Of a stretch of DNA of 64,000 nucleotides, positions 47,187-57,289 are shown piece by piece. A program made the position numbers and the translations under genes. How positions within the stretch are numbered: position 1 is the stretch's first letter; each line of letters begins with the position of its first letter. The stretch comes from Isoetes taiwanensis (taxonomy: Eukaryota > Streptophyta > Lycopodiopsida > Isoetales > Isoetaceae), in the NCBI GenBank assembly GCA_021234155.1, contig JAJEKV010000028.1, positions 14,879,928-14,943,927 of the forward strand, given 5' to 3'. The notes beneath the pieces are model-generated. The model made no database searches, was not told where the DNA came from, and worked only from the letters and a program-made list of their open reading frames with translations.

Positions 47187-48924
47187 AGAGAGAGAGAGAG
47201 AGAATGAGATATTTCTTCCATTAATTAAAGATCAAAAGATACATATAAGGCAACATGATTGTTGCTATAAGTGCTAGAATAGCTATTAGAGTTAATAACT
47301 AATAAAGTAGGATATTTAAAACAAAGGCAGCCAAAATTATATTATCATGGTCACTTTTAAGTTTTGAATGCAATGTAGCATCAACAAAAATAGAATTGAA
47401 AGTTCGATTTTCCTTTGGAAGTCTTCTTTAACTGATCCAATCAGCTTCAGTGATTAACTGAATAAACCTGTGAAAACACAGTTGAGCCAAAATGTGAGAA
47501 AAACGAGAGAATTCTTGAATGGGATATTTTCAGTGGTCCAGGAAGGAAAAGTGGTCAGTGAAAACTGGCTATAGAATGTGGTTGGTATTACTTCCCCAAT
47601 CCAGAGCCTCCAGAAGATCATTCACACAAGAGATAGCCATGATGAGCAATAAATTTCCATGTGCATCTGCCCTGCCCCTGTGGTAGTAGTAGCATTCTCT
47701 GTAAAACTCGAACTAGCTATCTGTCATCTGCATATTGTGCATCTCCAAAAACCACCATAAGATATTCATTTGGTAGGTTGGGAAATTCATGGAGCATAGG
47801 AAACAATCTATCTGGAATTTTGGATTTCCAATCAAAATCCTCATAAGCATTGACCTGAGTGCCAAAGTTGCTCAGATTTCTCTCAGCCTCGAAGCAGTCA
47901 AAACTCGTGTCCAGTAGACGGTCACAGAACCTCAGGTACTCTAGCATCATCATCAGAAAATAAGTTAGTATGTGCCTGGTTACAGTATAAATTAAATAAT
48001 TTATATTGACCATTAAAAGAACCAATGGAATTCCACTTGTTGTCATAATTGTTTCCCTCATATTGAATCCTGTGAGCAGTTGCAGAAGTTTGCAGATCAT
48101 GCATAATATTAATTTTAATCCAACAGATAGAAGTAGCATGACCTCCATGAATGCATCTATTTCTGTGTTTCCATATAATCCATATGACAGTAAAGAGTAA
48201 AGTGTTAACAAATTTATCATTATTCATCAGAACCTGAATCAAATTATTTGGCTTGCTGATGGACAAGATATTTTGACACCAAATCCATAGAGGCTCTAAC
48301 TTTGGACAATTGAAAATATGGATCATAGATTCAGAGCAATTGCATCCGAGAGGACAATTAATAGAAATTGGATTAAGGCCATGTTTCAATCTATATGGAT
48401 TGTAATGCTTAGCAATACTCTCTAAATTGGATAAGCTTTTGTTGGCTAGCAACCAGATGAAATAAGAAACTTTTGGAGAACAGTAGGAAGACCAAGTATT
48501 CCTGTGGACTGTATAAACTTCCTGATCATTTAGGTTCCAGTATGTTTTGGCTTTTGAAGGAGTATTGTTGTAAGCTAGCAATTTATAAATCATGGAGACT
48601 TTATAAGTATATTTCCCCTTACAGGACCAATCAAGATTGGAATTCAAAGTGTTAATGTTGAGGGAAAATAATTTAGCTTTTAAATGTTTAAAGAGGCTCC
48701 TATCTCAAGAGGTTCCACCAATTTTATTTTTGAGAGCAGTCCATGAGGTCCATCTATTATTTGGTCTGAGATCTCCAATTGAAGAAATTCCATGCAGAGA
48801 CCATTTTTTATATATCCTGGGATGATTGATAGCAAGAGGTATATCATTTTGTTTGGATAATAAAGGATTCCAGAAGAGAGATGTGGATACATGAAATAAA
48901 TCTGGATTGTTATGGTTCTATTTT
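47153..48924 (-). mobile_element. LINE copy B, 5'-truncated, antisense to copy C
   Basis: On the minus strand this is the 3' third of an L1-type ORF2 followed by a 3' UTR, a (TC)n run (47185-47203 as GA on plus) and a poly(A) tail, seen as about 32 T at 47153-47184. The long open frame at 47922-48647 carries SYCSPKVSYFIWLLANKSL, CPLGCNCSESMIHIFNCP and IWIIWKHRNRC, the zf-RVT region, closely similar to copy A (PKISYFIWLIANKSL, CPLGCN, WNVWKHRNRC). The upstream part (48680-48892) is the RT connection. It carries a target duplication, so it arrived by ordinary target-primed insertion. Confidence 0.85.
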
Positions 48925-49070
48925 TTGTGGCAAATTTTACACAGAGTGATAAGGTTTAGCTCACTGGTCGACAAATTGAAGCACGACATCTCATCAAACT
49001 GTCCAATCTGTGGCCAGGTAGACGAGACGATTGAGCACTGTTTCCCGAGACAAGTTGTGTGACAGATTGA
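48925..49070 (+). pseudogene. LINE copy C, zf-RVT end
   Basis: Reading across the copy B insertion, VSTLLWQ on the left continues as LWQILHRVI on the right, then SSLVDKLKHDISSNCPICG and ETIEHCF, the zinc-binding C-terminal domain. LINE C coding ends near here and runs into the second LINE family. Confidence 0.7.
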
Positions 49071-50610
49071 GGCAGCTAGGGACCCATGTCGACTTGCAAA
49101 ATGCAATATACATGTTATATGAGGCATGCTCAGGCCACCTCACACCATCAGGACAACCTGTTGCAGTAGTATTGGGGTGCGCCAGGGTTGTCCTTTCTCC
49201 CTGATGCTCTTTGGTCTTTATAATGATCAGCTGGAACATTGGCTTGCTGAGCACAAAGGGGCGGACACTCAACTCATGCACCACATAATTTGGCAACTCA
49301 TATACATTGACGATGGACCTCTTGGCCTACACTCCAGAAGACATGCAGTGTCACCTGGATGCTCTAGGCACTTTCTGCCAGGTCACTGGCATGCGAGTTA
49401 ACTTGGTCAAAACTAGAGTGGTGCTTGTTTCATCCTCCCGCCAGTCAAGACCTCTCTCCTTCACTTACCAGGGACAAAATTTGGAGGTGGGAGAGTTTTC
49501 TACTACCACACACTGGGATGCTTCCATCAGGTTGTGCATCACAGCTGGCTGAAAAGCTCGATATATGTAGAACAATAGCCACAAGATAGAGTTGTATGCT
49601 TGGGGTCATCAGTCACACCTGTTCAGGGTCTTGGTCGAGTCAGTTCTCCTTTACGGGGTAAAGGTATGGGGTCCAGTGATATCCCTTGCCACCTAGAATG
49701 ACCTAGAGCAGGTACAAAAGGCCTCCAGTATTTGGGGTAAAGTCAATAGTTTCATATCAGATCCTGCTCCAAGAGAAGGGTTTCCTACCCCTTCAGAGGG
49801 CTGCGCTAGACCGTCATATTATTTACTTCCAGAACGTAGTTGGTATGGCCCGCTTGCCCAATCTTGCTTTTGCCATAGCAATGGGTCTATAGCGCCTCAA
49901 AGCCTGCTGGAAGGACAAGCAAGCTCAATGGTCTCACGATGGAACGATGGAATGTGCATGCACACAAATGCGTACAGGTACAGACAAAAAGGACCACGAT
50001 GCATTGAGACAGTACCTTGATGCTTGCTTTCTTGGCAAGCTCTGGGATGCAGATGCTCTGACACGTCAAGATGGCACACTATTAGCAGCAAGTCAATCCC
50101 AGGCTCACACGAGGCCCACAACACTACTTGCGCGCCCATTTGTCCAAGAAGAAGCATAGACTGATAGCTTCCATTCGCATGGGTGCGCATCACCTCTGCA
50201 TTGAGATAGGTTGATGGGCACTTTAGAACATGATCTGTCAATGTTGCCAACAGGGTGCCATTGAGGATGAATGTCACGCCCTTCAGACCTGCCTAGCATT
50301 TGACCATATTCGGGCATGGTATATTCAGTTAGTTTTGCCTGACCAGCCACTGCATGTGCTGTTGAACACGGCCTCTATAGGCTTGTCGAGATCATACATT
50401 CATAAGCTTGTTCTCTATTGGGCTTCTTGCTCTTATTTTCTATTTAGGCTATATGATAATTTTGTTTGGGTTTTATCCCCTTACCTGGTTTCATGGCCAT
50501 GTTTTAGACTTTAGACCTCGTGCCCATGCTCATTGTGTGTTTTGTAGACCAGTAGTCTATATGGACATTAAAACTATTATCTATGAACATCTGCTATGCC
50601 CAAATTTCAT
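49071..50610 (+). pseudogene. Second-family LINE, 5'-truncated
   Basis: A different non-LTR family. It starts inside the reverse-transcriptase palm (LQNAIYMLYEACSGH codons at about 49093), with GVRQGCPFSLMLFGLYNDQL (49177-49236) and YIDD (49303-49314) as the catalytic box. LDALGTFCQVTGMRVNLVKT (about 49347-49406) is the thumb. The C-terminal zinc-type motif CQCCQQGAIEDECHALQTC is at about 50233-50295. A 3' tail with TATGGACATTAAAACTATT ends near 50590 without a long poly(A). Stops and frameshifts are present (e.g. after 49552). Related fragments lie at 56300-56945 and 62440-62900. Confidence 0.75.
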
Positions 50611-50721
50611 AGAACATGGTGTGAATATTCAATCATTCACGTTTGTTTTTGGGCTAATGAAATAATTCAATGTGGGTGGCATTGAAATTATTATGGTCGC
50701 ATGTTCTCTAGTTCTAAGGTT
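50611..50721. other. Short stretch without a recognisable feature
   Basis: AT-rich sequence between the LINE tail and the hairpin; nothing recognisable. Confidence 0.4.
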
Positions 50722-50929
50722 ATAGTGCACCTTGAATTTCCTTTCTTTCTTTTTTTTGGAAGGATCGATTATATTATTTGAGAAGAAGAAATTACATGCA
50801 TATGCCTAATGATAAATGATAAAGACACATTAGGCATATGCATGTAATTTCTTCTTTCCAAATAATATAATCGATCCTTCCCTCCCCCCAAAAAAAGGGG
50901 GAAAAGAAAAGAAATTCAAGGTGCACTAT
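50722..50929. repeat. 208-bp nearly perfect hairpin
   Basis: The left arm 50722-50807 starts ATAGTGCACCTTGAATTTC and ends with AGGCATATGCATGTAATTTC in complement. The right arm 50835-50929 is its reverse complement, ending GAAATTCAAGGTGCACTAT. The loop holds a short unpaired ATAAATGATAAAGACA. The main irregularity is a C/A/G-rich bulge in the right arm at 50880-50905. It could be a foldback MITE or a young hairpin locus giving small RNAs. Confidence 0.8.
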
Positions 50930-51156
50930 TAGGTTCCCAAAATGTTGTTGGGGGCTCGTGTAACATAAGATTTTGCAAGGTTAAGGCATGTATTCGTATC
51001 TAAAAATGGTATTTTGCTGACTCACAAATTTGGGTTTGGTTTGGCAATGGTCGAATGGGTTGTATTGGCTTTTTTTTGGGGAAGGCCTAATTTTTACAAC
51101 TGGAGTCGTGCCATTTTTGTTCCTGTCTGTATTAGGAAAGTGGGGTTCGTGTCGAA

Positions 51157-52119
51157 TTGGGCGTTAGGGCAGGGCATGGCGGAGTTCTTCTGTGGGCGGC
51201 TTGCTTGGCGATGGCGGAGTTATTCTGGCATGGTTCAGAAGCAACCGACGTCTTCAAATCGATTCTTAGAGCTGTTAATCTGGCAGCAGTAAACATGGAT
51301 TTAATTTCGGAGGCCACAGATGCAGAATTCGATGGGGCACAGATGGAGAATCTGGAGCCAGGCTATGGCATCTGCGGTTTTTCTTCTTGTGAAGGGGAGA
51401 TTTTGGATTGTTCTTTCTGCCATAGCCGAAAGCATGTGCATGCAATTTCTTCTTTTGTTCTGCCCTATTCTGCTCTTGCACAGTGTATGCAGGCTCCTTA
51501 TGTTGTTGGTGTAATGGCACTGATGGTAAGTCTAAGCGCCATTCATCAAATCTGGTACCGATTTAATCGGTGGGGTTCAAATCCCCATTCTTGCATGCAT
51601 TTTCCTTGTTTTGTTCTGCCCTCTTCTGCTCTTTTTCAGGGGACGGGGTTTTGTGGGCGCTGCTGTAGCTCTGCAGTTGCTCTGCAGTTTGTGAACAGAG
51701 TTGTGAACAGAGTTGCCTGCTTCATAGCAGTGCCCTCTCTAATTTCCTTTGGAAGTAACGCAGGTTGTGGAGCTGCTGTAGCAGGTGCAGCAAATTCTTC
51801 TTCGGTTTGTGGACAGGTTTACTTTCGCAGCCATGGGAGTCTGTGTCCTTCTGTAATTTCCTTTGGAAGTAAGACAGGTCTGCACATCATTGCTTCAGGG
51901 CAGCCATGCTGCTGTAACTTATGTGATACAGGTTTCTGTAGTTATTACTTGTATGTATGTATGGAATTGACTTCAAATGAATACGTCCTGATGAACCTTA
52001 GGCTGACGTGGAAATGGGGTTTTGACCCCATCTTGACTTGGGTTGGACGGCCCTGCTTTTGGGGTATGGCATGTGCTTGGGTATATGCCATATTTGGATG
52101 GCTAGGATGTAGCGAATAA
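51157..52119 (+). CDS. Long open frame of uncertain reality
   Basis: 320 codons without a stop. The product is Cys-, Ala- and Phe-rich, with no domain I recognise. The DNA contains diverged internal duplications: a TGTTCTGCCCTMTTCTGCTC block at about 51458 and 51613, and AATTTCCTTTGGAAGTAA at about 51741 and 51856. It also contains a perfect tRNA T-arm-like TGGGGTTCAAATCCCCA at about 51570. These suggest non-coding, repeat-derived DNA rather than a gene. It lies about 800 bp upstream of the receptor kinase. Confidence 0.2.
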   Translation: MGVRAGHGGVLLWAACLAMAELFWHGSEATDVFKSILRAVNLAAVNMDLISEATDAEFDGAQMENLEPGYGICGFSSCEGEILDCSFCHSRKHVHAISSFVLPYSALAQCMQAPYVVGVMALMVSLSAIHQIWYRFNRWGSNPHSCMHFPCFVLPSSALFQGTGFCGRCCSSAVALQFVNRVVNRVACFIAVPSLISFGSNAGCGAAVAGAANSSSVCGQVYFRSHGSLCPSVISFGSKTGLHIIASGQPCCCNLCDTGFCSYYLYVCMELTSNEYVLMNLRLTWKWGFDPILTWVGRPCFWGMACAWVYAIFGWLGCSE

Positions 52120-52916
52120 CCTTAGAGTTAGAACTAGAGACCGTGCGACCATAATAATTTGCCCATTTATTCTCTTAACGTGGTTGCCCTCTATCTGAAA
52201 TGGAGAAAGATTATTGCAGGCGAAGGTCGTTTCCTTGAAGTGACAAAGAAATAAGTAGCGATGTTGTATCATTTCAATGTTGATAAAAAAAAATGACAAA
52301 AACCAATTACTCATGATTGATCTAGATACACCACCAGTCTCATTCATCAAAATCATTGTTCCTTTCCCTTGCTCAACTTGTGTCAAGTAAGATAACATTT
52401 GAAAATAGTGTCAATCATGGCCGGGTGATGTCTCAAAACCAATATGTCTACCAAGTCAAAAAGCCAGTCCACTGAGTTGAAATAATTTGACCACATGGGA
52501 TGGTAAACTCATGTATGGCTAAGATTTCTCACATGGTCAAAAAAAGTAAATACGTGGCAATAGCATATCCATTGATATCTCCTAGAATAACACCCATGAA
52601 CATTCTGATGCTAACAATAAATCTCAATGGATAATGTAATATTTTATCGTTTGTACATGGATGTCATGTGAAACTATTTTAAATACTGTTATTTGACATG
52701 ATTCCTGTTCTACATTCTTCTTCAAAATTTGTACATATATTCCTTCTGAAACTTAGCAGCTTTTTGTAAGTCCGTCAACTGTTTAAAAAACATTTAAAAT
52801 TATATTTTCAAAAGAATCCCATCTCTAAAAGTTACTGCACTGCACAGTATTCACCCGAGATAAAATCTCGTGACCTATTAACGCTGGCAATGTCAGCTTG
52901 AACTTGAGCTCCGGCT
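52120..52916. other. Upstream region of the receptor kinase gene
   Basis: AT-rich, no supported frame. An in-frame TGA at 52905-52907 closes the frame just before the kinase start. A TATATTTTC at about 52801 could be a TATA element, but I have no independent support. Confidence 0.4.
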
Positions 52917-55358
52917 ATGGCAGCTCCCCTGTTTCTGTTCACATTTCTTAATCTTCTCTTTGCAGCTCCATCTTTACAATATTCCCAATATGAGCTGAAT
53001 CAAACCGTTTCTAACAGCGGTTTTTTGCAAAATCTTGACAATGGCTTACGAGGCCGCTTCACCGGATTTATGGGCAACAATACAGAAGCAGATGTACAAC
53101 ATGGCATGTTCTTTATAAGCCAGGATGGGAGCAGATATACTCTGGCCATGCTTGCATACGATACCACCAAAGGGGACGCATATGCTGCCCAGATTATTTG
53201 GAAGGCAAATCAGACCCGAGAAGTTGGAGATGGAGCTATTCTTGAATTAGGCGTGGATGGAAACATGCTTCTTAAAGATTCTGATGAGATTGTTTGGCAA
53301 ACAGGAACCCAGAACAGAGGAGTCCGGCAACTAGAGGTCAGTGATCGTGGAAATCTAGTCCTTACTAATGTCACTCATAGCAAGATATGGCAGACTTTTG
53401 ATAGCCCATCTGATACCTTGATCTGCACACAAGTTCTTAGACAGGGAATGCATCTCTCAAATGGTGATTATAGCTTAGTTTTGGAACAGAGTAGATTGGT
53501 TTTGTTTTATAAATCTAGCTTGGTGTATAAAGAATGGAAGTGGAACAATGCATCTGTTTTCCTTTCTTTTTGTTGCGATCAGAGTAGGCTAGTTCTTCAG
53601 CTCAGGTCAGATGTTGAGAACGTTAATGAATTTAATAAATTAAATGCTGCAAACTGTAGCAGCAACTCAGAAGCTGTGCTTCAGAATATGTTAGAAGTGA
53701 ATAGTTCAAGCAAGTTCTCATATGCTGGTTTTGCAAGACTGGGATCAGATGGGCAGTTGATTGCTACAAAGTGGGTGGTTCGTAAGCAACAGTTTGAGAG
53801 CTGTGACCTGCTTAGAAGCTGTGGTTCATATGGATTATGTACACAAAATGGACAGTGTACTTGTCCAGATTTTACTCATTTTCAGTACTCAATTTCTTCA
53901 CAGCCTGAAGAGGGCTGCAAATTAACAACTAACTATTCATCAACAGGAGTATGCCAGAACTACACATTGACTGGCACTATACAAGGCATTGATTATATTG
54001 TCAATGACTATTCAAACTACTTAACTCTGTCTGATAGTGATGCATGCAGAAACATCTGTTTGCTAAACGACAGCTGCCAGGCAGGCTTTTTCCAGACTCA
54101 TACAAACCGTTGTTTTCAGTTCAACCAGGTAGAGACACTTAGGTCTGGGAACTCTAGCTATATGGCATTCTTCAAGGTTTGTGCAGAAAAAACTCCTTTG
54201 ACTTCTCCTGGAATAAGCAAGAACATTGCAATAATCTTGGGAGTCTCTGTAAGCCTTGCCGTATTTCTGTGCATTTCAACAGTCTCAGCAATTTATATCA
54301 TGTATAGGAGAAGATTGGAGTATGATGACGAATCTGACAGTGCCTTAGACTATCTGGCTGAAACAACTCTCAAACGGTACACTTACAAGGATTTGGAACA
54401 AATAACTAAAGGGTTCTCTGTCATGCTTGGAATAGGAGGATTTGGCTCTGTCCATAAAGGCCTTTTACCAACTGGTGTATTTGTTGCAGTGAAAAAGCTG
54501 GATGGTTCTGGACAGAGCAAGAGTGAATTCTATGCAGAGATGTCTATCTTAAGCAGGGTCCATCATGTAAACCTTGTTCAGTTAATAGGTTTCTGTGCAG
54601 ATAGATCCAGAAGAGCATTAATTTATGAGTTCATGCCTCATGGATCTCTTGATAAATGGTTCCATCCTCCTTATCAGTCCTTACTAACCTGGCAAAAAAG
54701 AATAGACATTGCTAAAGGAGCTGCCAGAGGCATGGCTTATTTGCACGAAGAATGTAATGTGAAAATAGTGCATTTGGATGTGAAGCCTCAGAACATTCTT
54801 CTGGGAGAGAATTTTTATCCCAAAGTTGCAGATTTTGGTCTATCTAAATTCATTGGAAAAGATCAAAGCTTTGTGATGACAACAGTGAGAGGAACAAGAG
54901 GCTATTTAGCACCAGAATGGTTCACAGATGGAGCCATTAATGAGAAGAGTGATGTTTATAGCTTTGGAGTTGTTCTAGTTGAACTAGTAGCAGGATCTAA
55001 ACCAAGGGAAATACAAGCAGGGGATCTATGGGAATGTAGCCAGAGCCAGGAGAAAATTTCTCAGTTTGTAGATCAAAGTATTAGGGACTCAGTAGATGTC
55101 GAGCAGGCCAAGATGGTTGTGAAAGTAGCTGCCTTGTGTGTTCAACATGATCCCGATGCAAGACCCGCCATGTCCGATGTTGTGGGAATGCTTGAAGGAA
55201 AGGTTGAAGTTCCTCATCTGACAGATAGGGGGTTTAACCGAAGTATTAGTCCAGAGACAAGAGAGAAGTTTGTGAGACTTTTGCAATCTAGAAGTGGGAT
55301 TAACAGCAATGATGTGAAATCTGTTGCAGCCAAAATGAAAATGTTTGATCCCAGGTGA
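52917..55358 (+). CDS. G-type lectin S-receptor-like serine/threonine kinase
   Basis: A single-exon, 813-residue plasma-membrane receptor kinase. Order: signal peptide (about 1-21), bulb-type lectin region (about 25-170; EIVWQTGT and TFDSPSDTL visible), an S-locus/EGF-like Cys cluster (about 296-320; SCGSYGLC, CTCPD), a PAN-like Cys region (about 376-430), a transmembrane helix (about 437-461) followed by YRRR, and the kinase domain. Kinase landmarks: glycine loop GIGGFGSV (505-512), VAVK lysine 526, HLDVKPQN with Asp 621, DFG at 639-641, APEW from 665. The catalytic loop has HLD, not HRD, so it is a non-RD kinase, a class often linked to immune signalling. Many N-glycosylation motifs lie outside. 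The start is fixed by a TGA 12 bases upstream. Length and layout are normal for the SD2-type family. The ligand is unknown. Confidence 0.95.
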   Translation: MAAPLFLFTFLNLLFAAPSLQYSQYELNQTVSNSGFLQNLDNGLRGRFTGFMGNNTEADVQHGMFFISQDGSRYTLAMLAYDTTKGDAYAAQIIWKANQTREVGDGAILELGVDGNMLLKDSDEIVWQTGTQNRGVRQLEVSDRGNLVLTNVTHSKIWQTFDSPSDTLICTQVLRQGMHLSNGDYSLVLEQSRLVLFYKSSLVYKEWKWNNASVFLSFCCDQSRLVLQLRSDVENVNEFNKLNAANCSSNSEAVLQNMLEVNSSSKFSYAGFARLGSDGQLIATKWVVRKQQFESCDLLRSCGSYGLCTQNGQCTCPDFTHFQYSISSQPEEGCKLTTNYSSTGVCQNYTLTGTIQGIDYIVNDYSNYLTLSDSDACRNICLLNDSCQAGFFQTHTNRCFQFNQVETLRSGNSSYMAFFKVCAEKTPLTSPGISKNIAIILGVSVSLAVFLCISTVSAIYIMYRRRLEYDDESDSALDYLAETTLKRYTYKDLEQITKGFSVMLGIGGFGSVHKGLLPTGVFVAVKKLDGSGQSKSEFYAEMSILSRVHHVNLVQLIGFCADRSRRALIYEFMPHGSLDKWFHPPYQSLLTWQKRIDIAKGAARGMAYLHEECNVKIVHLDVKPQNILLGENFYPKVADFGLSKFIGKDQSFVMTTVRGTRGYLAPEWFTDGAINEKSDVYSFGVVLVELVAGSKPREIQAGDLWECSQSQEKISQFVDQSIRDSVDVEQAKMVVKVAALCVQHDPDARPAMSDVVGMLEGKVEVPHLTDRGFNRSISPETREKFVRLLQSRSGINSNDVKSVAAKMKMFDPR

Positions 55359-56290
55359 TAAGATTTAGGATCTTGGCGAATATTTCACAACTGACAACCT
55401 GAATTTTTTTGACCGAGCTCCCTCCGAGATTGGCAAGGTGAGACAAGTAAGCTACTCTACTTTTTTCAAACCAAATGGAAGACTCTCTCAAGAGTCTTGC
55501 AAAATTATCCTCTACTTACCACATAAAGTTCAGAAGAAATTAATTGGAGTTTTAAGAAAAAAAAATCAGATTTTCTCGTTTGATATATAACATAATACAA
55601 AGGAGTACAACTCTAAGCCTCGGGAGGGACAAACTGTTTCCACTTTATTTTGAAGGAACTTCAATGATATAACATAATACAAAGAAGTACAACTTCTTTG
55701 TGGGCACTTCTTTGTGGTTCCACTCATCGCATGTGGTTTTTAGAGGAAATTGTATCTTCCAATTCGGCTACTTTCTCTCGCTTTAAATTGGAGTTATCCA
55801 TTTTTTCGTCCTAGCATCAAACCGTGTCCTTGCTCCATATTTGTAGATGAACAATGGTGCCAATAATTCCTCCTTGGTGCAAAATGAAGTATAAAATGCA
55901 TGCTAACATATACAAGTGGCTGCCCCCATTTGTTATCACATAGAAGCACCATAAACTTGTACAAAGATGCGCAGTAATCACCAACAACATCGGCTCTTGT
56001 AGTTTCTTCCACTAACCTAAATTTCGAGCACATGATCATACAAGTTACATCAACTAAAATATACACATTGTATATTAAAAACGATAATGACATAAATTTA
56101 GAGCAAGCAAAGATGAGATATATAAATCATGAGTTCGACAGAACAAGCAAAGATCTCACACTCTGTAAGGAGCTGAAGTTTAGGGCTACACCACATGGAC
56201 AAAGCAACCAATAGCAAGTAGCTTTGCTTGAAAATGTCTAACATACCTACAAAATTCACTCATAGTCTCCAAGAAGGATTTCTTACACAA
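55359..56290. other. Downstream region of the kinase, short direct repeats
   Basis: No gene is recognised. ATATAACATAATACAAAGNAGTACAA occurs twice, with small differences (about 55584 and 55666). AAGAAGTACAACTTCTTTGTGG lies next to a further ACTTCTTTGTGG at about 55706. The 3' UTR of the kinase presumably lies in the first few hundred bases. Confidence 0.4.
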
Positions 56291-56299
56291 ATGGACAGT

Positions 56300-56945
56300 A
56301 AGTGGAGTGCTGCTTACTTACAAAGCTAGTGACATACACTACCTTGCTAATTATCATACAACTATGGTTAGCTCCTTGTGTGTAAAGTTGCTTGCAAGAA
56401 TTCTAGAGTTGACAACTTCGGCTAAGAAGTCAGGGGTTCGTGCTATTGGCCTAATGGGGTTTAGACCTCAATACTCAACTATTGATCATATTTAATCACA
56501 TTGTATCTTTGTTAAAGAACATTTCTAATGAACACCAAGATCTTTATTGTTGCTTTGTAGACTTTTGCAAAAGCCTTCGACACAGTCCTTGGAGATGGGC
56601 TATAGAAGAGATTATCATAGTTAGGTGTCCTTTAGGACTTGTAAAATGTCATTTATAGGTTGTATGAAACAATGTTACCTCAAATGTGGGCGTACGCTAG
56701 GGTTGTCCACTCTCTCCAATAGTATTCTTCGCTTATACATTGACCAACTTGAGGATTGGGTTGCCCAACATTGTTATAAACAACAAGGGGGGAAAATACC
56801 AAACAAATATAAATCCCTTCGGGAAGAGATTGACATTCCTTATAAAAGGATGACGTCACCGCATTGGCTTGAGGACTCAAAAGGCAATGAAGCTGTACTT
56901 CATCCAGGAGCAACGGCCGGATGGCCTCACAGGCCATCGACTTGA
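56300..56945 (+). pseudogene. Second-family LINE, reverse transcriptase fragment
   Basis: LCVKLLARILE, IGLMGFRPQYSTIDHI (56430-56495), CCFVDFCK-type codons at about 56550 and LYIDQLEDWVAQH (56727-56770) are reverse-transcriptase palm motifs. LYIDQLEDW is the same as LYNDQLEHW of the copy at 49.2 kb, so this is the same family. The fragment ends before the catalytic box, has frame breaks, and lacks the 3' part. Confidence 0.65.
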
Positions 56946-57136
56946 TCCCTGTGGGATTTTGATCCGACCTACAACGAGATTGATTCTTTGTTTTGGCCCC
57001 TAGGCTTTAAGGGGAGCCCATCCAATAGTCATATGGTGGAGTATATATAGATTCCAGATTCCAGACCCAGAAGGTGCTTTTGGTGCAAAGACAATTTTGC
57101 CCAGGGACAATTGGGGAGGCTCATTTCTCAATATAC

Positions 57137-57193
57137 TATCAAAGCCATCGTCTCAAGTAGACAACATGCTATCAAAGCCATCGTCTCAAGTAG
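57137..57193. repeat. 24-bp direct repeat
   Basis: TATCAAAGCCATCGTCTCAA and the following GTAG are present at 57137-57160 and again at 57170-57193, separated by 9 bp. Confidence 0.8.
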
Positions 57194-57210
57194 GGAGTGT
57201 TTAACTGCAC

Positions 57211-57285
57211 TGGTAGTTCAGTGGTAGAGTATTTGACTTGCAAGCAAGAGTTCTTGGATTTGATCCCCAGCCTATTCACCCAATC
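57211..57285 (+). mobile_element. tRNA-derived SINE-like or tRNA pseudogene sequence
   Basis: TGGTAGTTCAGTGGTAGAG gives a D-arm with a good A box (TAGTTCAGTGG). An anticodon-arm-like TTTGACTTGCAAGCAAG follows, and GGATTTGATCC (57256-57266) is a B box inside a T-arm-like stem. The anticodon loop CTTGCAA would read UGC (Ala). The T stem has a mismatch and no acceptor stem could be closed, so a SINE head or a tRNA pseudogene is likelier than a working tRNA. Confidence 0.5.
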
Positions 57286-57289
57286 ATAA

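Noticed and set aside
47922-48220. 167-codon minus-strand frame at 47717-48220 as a separate gene
   Set aside because: It overlaps the LINE B zf-RVT and 3' UTR in another frame; LINE B explains the region.
51508-51590. Possible tRNA gene
   Set aside because: A perfect T-arm is present, but no acceptor stem or anticodon arm closes.
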